A stretch of DNA of 64,000 nt from Muriicola soli (GTDB lineage Bacteria; Bacteroidota; Bacteroidia; Flavobacteriales; Flavobacteriaceae): NCBI RefSeq assembly GCF_004139715.1, contig NZ_CP035544.1:1922001-1986000 (forward strand), read 5' to 3'. The first letter of the stretch is position 1. Every line of letters starts with the position of its first letter. Below the pieces are notes generated by a model. It was given only the letters and a program-made list of their open reading frames with translations, had not been told where the DNA came from and searched no databases. This document shows positions 61,743 to 64,000 of this stretch, piece after piece. The position numbers and the translations under genes were made by a program.

Positions 61743-62935
61743 TTAAGCCAAGACCTCTTTCACCTTGTCAGCAGCTTCCTGGAATTGAACGGCAGAATGT
61801 ACCGCCAATCCGGAATTGTCAATAATCTCTTTAGCCAGTTCTGCGTTAGTTCCCTGAAGTCTTACAATGATTGGAACCTTAATGGCATCGCCCATGTTCT
61901 TATAGGCATCCACCACTCCCTGTGCTACACGATCACAACGTACGATCCCACCAAAGATATTGATGAGAATTGCTTTGACATTGGGATCTTTGAGGATGAT
62001 CCTGAAAGCTTCTTCTACCCTTTTGGCATCTGCAGTTCCGCCAACGTCCAGGAAATTAGCAGGTTCACCTCCGGCCATTTTTATCAGGTCCATGGTCGCC
62101 ATCGCCAGACCGGCCCCATTGACCATACATCCTACATTACCATCGAGATCGACGTAGTTTAATCCCACGGCTCTTGCCTCAACCTCTATTGGATTTTCCT
62201 CCCTCAAATCTCGCATTTCTGCGTATTGTTTTCTTCTGAATAGGGCATTGTCATCGATGGACACTTTGGCATCAACTGCCATGATCTTGTCATCTGAGGT
62301 CTTTAAAACAGGATTGATTTCGAACAAACTCGCATCGCTCTGCTCATAAGCCTTGTATAGCGAAGAAATAAATTTTGTCATTTCCTTGAAGGCCGTCCCT
62401 GATAGTCCAAGGTTAAAGGCAATTTTTCGAGCCTGGAATGGGAGCAGGCCTGTGGAAGGATCAACTTCCTCATGGAAAATCAAGTGCGGCGTTTTCTCGG
62501 CCACTTCTTCAATATCCATCCACCTTCGGTAGAATACATAATCATGTTACGCCCTTTTGCTCTGTTGAGTAGAACAGAAACGTAAAACTCGCTGGTTTCA
62601 CTATCCCCGGGGTAGTATACGTCTTCGGCAACCAGCACCTGGTGCACCTTTTTTCCTTCGGCAGAAGTCTGTGGCGTTACCAGATTCATCCCTATGATAT
62701 TTCCGGCGATCTCTTCAACTTCCTTGAGGTTTTTGGCCAGTTTAACTCCACCACCTTTACCTCTTCCTCCTGCGTGGACCTGGGCTTTTATGACATGCCA
62801 GGAAGTTCCGGTTTCCTGTGTCAACTGCTTGGCTGCATCTACTGCTTCTTTCGCATTATGCGCTACAATTCCTCTTTGAATGCGTACGCCGAAGCTGGCT
62901 AATATTTCCTTTCCCTGGTATTCGTGAAGATTCAT
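61743..62935 (-). pseudogene. sucC: Succinyl-CoA synthetase beta subunit, one frameshift
   Basis: The N-terminal frame (62935 down to 62480) reads MNLHEYQGKEILASFGV, then AQVHAGGRGKGGGVKLAK and NMIMYSTEGG, and then goes out of frame. The second frame (from 62519) begins MDIEEVAEKTPHLIF and runs to the end with [18 protein letters not shown] and [13 protein letters not shown]. Adding one T between 62519 and 62520 on the plus strand restores STEGGMDIEEVA and a normal protein of about 397 residues. This TCA-cycle enzyme converts succinyl-CoA to succinate with ATP or GTP formation and is rarely lost, so a sequence error is likely. Confidence 0.9.
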
Positions 62936-63006
62936 AAGGTTATTTTAGTGAGTTGATTGCAAAAATAGGAAAGAATGCGGAGTTAACATATTTAAATATC
63001 CGCTTC

Positions 63007-63645
63007 TTATACTTTAAAGTCTTTAAAATCGAGAGGATCAAAATTCCGAAAATGCCCGTTCATTTCTATTAATGCCTTGGTGCGGTCTACTTGCCTTAAA
63101 ACCTTTATGGTCTGATCGAGATGCTTTTTTAGATAGGCAAGTCTTTCACTCTCTCTGGTAATTTGTAACAATTCGTGTTCCTGTTCAAAAGAGAGCCCCA
63201 TCTTATGCGCCAGCATGTAAGGATTAAACTTCTCAGGCGGAATTCTTTCAAAAGGGACACCCATCAAATCATAGAGTTCCTGTATACCGTCCAGGACAAC
63301 TTTCTTGGCTTCTATATCCCCGTCATTGATCGCTTCGAGAAACTTGACAATACCCCCTGCGTATAATTTTCCCTCCATTTCATTATCGAAAGTCATGACC
63401 TGGAAGACTTGTCTCGCCACACAGGTGATATCCATAGAACCGTTTTCGTAGGTGGTAACAACCTCTACCAATTGCACTTCCGTGCCATAGATGATCCTGT
63501 CATTTATATATACAGGTATACCAAAGGTGATGGCTTCCTTTCTGCAATCGTGTATCAGCTCTTTGTAGCGTTCCTCAAAAATGTGCAGGGGTACCGTTTC
63601 CCCTGGAAAAAAGACGGTCTGTAATGGAAAAAAAGGTAGTTTCAC
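63007..63645 (-). CDS. Lon substrate-binding (Lon-N) domain protein
   Basis: 212 residues from a GTG at 63645 (VKLPFFPLQTVFFPGETVPL). A TTG at 63669 would add eight residues. The segments HIFEERYKELIHDC, FGIPVYINDR and GTEVQLVEVVTTYENGSMDI match the N-terminal domain of Lon without its ATPase or protease parts. It may serve as a substrate adaptor. The C-terminal half is helical. It lies 71 bp after sucC's start and may share regulation with it. Confidence 0.85.
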   Translation of the reverse strand: MKLPFFPLQTVFFPGETVPLHIFEERYKELIHDCRKEAITFGIPVYINDRIIYGTEVQLVEVVTTYENGSMDITCVARQVFQVMTFDNEMEGKLYAGGIVKFLEAINDGDIEAKKVVLDGIQELYDLMGVPFERIPPEKFNPYMLAHKMGLSFEQEHELLQITRESERLAYLKKHLDQTIKVLRQVDRTKALIEMNGHFRNFDPLDFKDFKV

Positions 63646-63730
63646 GGATGTATTTTCGTAAAAATACAAAGTGCAATGCTCCGTAGCAAGCAGAAAGCGG
63701 AGAGATTATTGTTTCAAATATAACTTTTTG

Positions 63731-63763
63731 TTGTATTTTTCTAATTAAACTGATTTATTTTTG
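63731..63763 (+). promoter_or_regulatory. Candidate promoter of lysA
   Basis: A -33 TTG (63731-63733) and a -7 box TATTTTTG (63756-63763) with a 22-nt spacer fit the Bacteroidetes consensus TTG-N17-23-TAnnTTTG. It lies 44 nt before the lysA ATG. Confidence 0.6.
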
Positions 63764-63807
63764 TGTGATGCATTGAAGTAGAGTAGTTTTACCTCAAACA
63801 CGCTTTT

Positions 63808-64000
63808 ATGAAGAATACAGATCTCATTGCCATTGCTGAAGAATACGGTGCCCCTGTTTACGTTTATAACGCTGATAAGATCATTTCACAGTTCAACAGA
63901 CTTTCCAACGCCTTTTCCGATGTTCCCAATTTAAAATTGAACTACGCAGCCAAGGCTTTGTCAAACATTAGTGTATTGAGATTGATGAACAGTCTTGGGA
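63808..64000 (+). CDS. lysA: Diaminopimelate decarboxylase (3' end outside window)
   Basis: Only the first 64 residues are inside the window. IAEEYGAPVYVYNADKII, NLKLNYAAKALSNI with the PLP-binding Lys, and SVLRLMNSLG match LysA, which decarboxylates meso-diaminopimelate to lysine. With dapD it belongs to the same pathway, though 20 kb away. Confidence 0.88.
   Translation, partial: MKNTDLIAIAEEYGAPVYVYNADKIISQFNRLSNAFSDVPNLKLNYAAKALSNISVLRLMNSLG

Noticed and set aside
1-64000. tRNA, rRNA, CRISPR arrays and phage genes
   Set aside because: The intergenic regions were read on both strands and no cloverleaf-like, repeat-spacer or phage structural signature was noticed; a dedicated tRNA or CRISPR search was not possible here.

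Overview
The window looks like a chromosomal segment of a marine-type member of the Flavobacteriaceae (Bacteroidetes). Supporting signs are several DUF6090 membrane proteins, a gliding-motility/T9SS type B C-terminal domain protein, -7 promoter boxes of the Bacteroidetes form TAnnTTTG, many small secreted proteins and lipoproteins with N-terminal signals, and familiar flavobacterial families (DUF5606, DUF2911, MeaB, NdpA). No rRNA, tRNA, CRISPR array, prophage or transposase was seen. The identification rests on family recognition from translated sequence; no database search was run.

Layout. 1-9 kb: plus-strand housekeeping and hypothetical genes (DUF349, SIMPL, adenylate cyclase-TPR, beta-lactamase-like hydrolase, EthD lipoprotein). 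Between them lie four minus-strand copies of one ~390-bp cassette. Each copy encodes a 72-residue secreted peptide, carries ~130 bp of nearly invariant upstream DNA and, in three copies, a perfect 26-bp palindrome 3 nt before the start codon. 9-15 kb: mscL and an accessory stretch with three DUF6090 genes, a degenerate fourth copy fused to a beta-barrel fragment, a PD40 exported protein and a small lipoprotein. 15-24 kb: DUF481, DUF2846, an M23 peptidase, msrA, a CBM9 lipoprotein, an ECF sigma / anti-sigma-like / DUF4097-like operon with a candidate autoregulated promoter, an aldose epimerase, DUF2911 and meaB.

24-31 kb: a polyprenyl-phosphate sugar transferase, a flippase-like protein, a GT39 transferase and a PAP2 phosphatase, which plausibly form a lipid-linked glycosylation module; then a MATE exporter and mazG. 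31-41.5 kb: a run of exported hydrolases (N-acyl-D-amino-acid deacylase-like, esterase, SGNH hydrolase, GH20 hexosaminidase, S10 carboxypeptidase-like, and an 1138-residue beta-propeller/amidohydrolase fusion). These suggest use of acetylated glycans and peptides. A frameshifted SRAP gene sits inside this run. 41.5-51.5 kb: def, ruvX, dapD, three glycosyltransferases, the threonylcarbamoyl-AMP synthase gene, cca, ctaA, a pRiA4b ORF-3-like gene and a nucleoid-associated protein.

51.5-64 kb: an unrecognised protein with kinase-like catalytic motifs, an ABC exporter pair, a cell-surface T9SS protein with two signal-peptide-like segments, uvrB, an M20 peptidase-like protein, hsp20, DUF1456, sucC (interrupted by a single-base frameshift), a Lon-N domain protein and the start of lysA.

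The most unusual element is the four-copy peptide cassette: near-identical copies dispersed tail-to-tail behind unrelated genes, with conserved cis sequence and a start-adjacent palindrome. The two single-base frameshifts (SRAP and sucC) may be sequencing or assembly errors and should be checked before they are interpreted.
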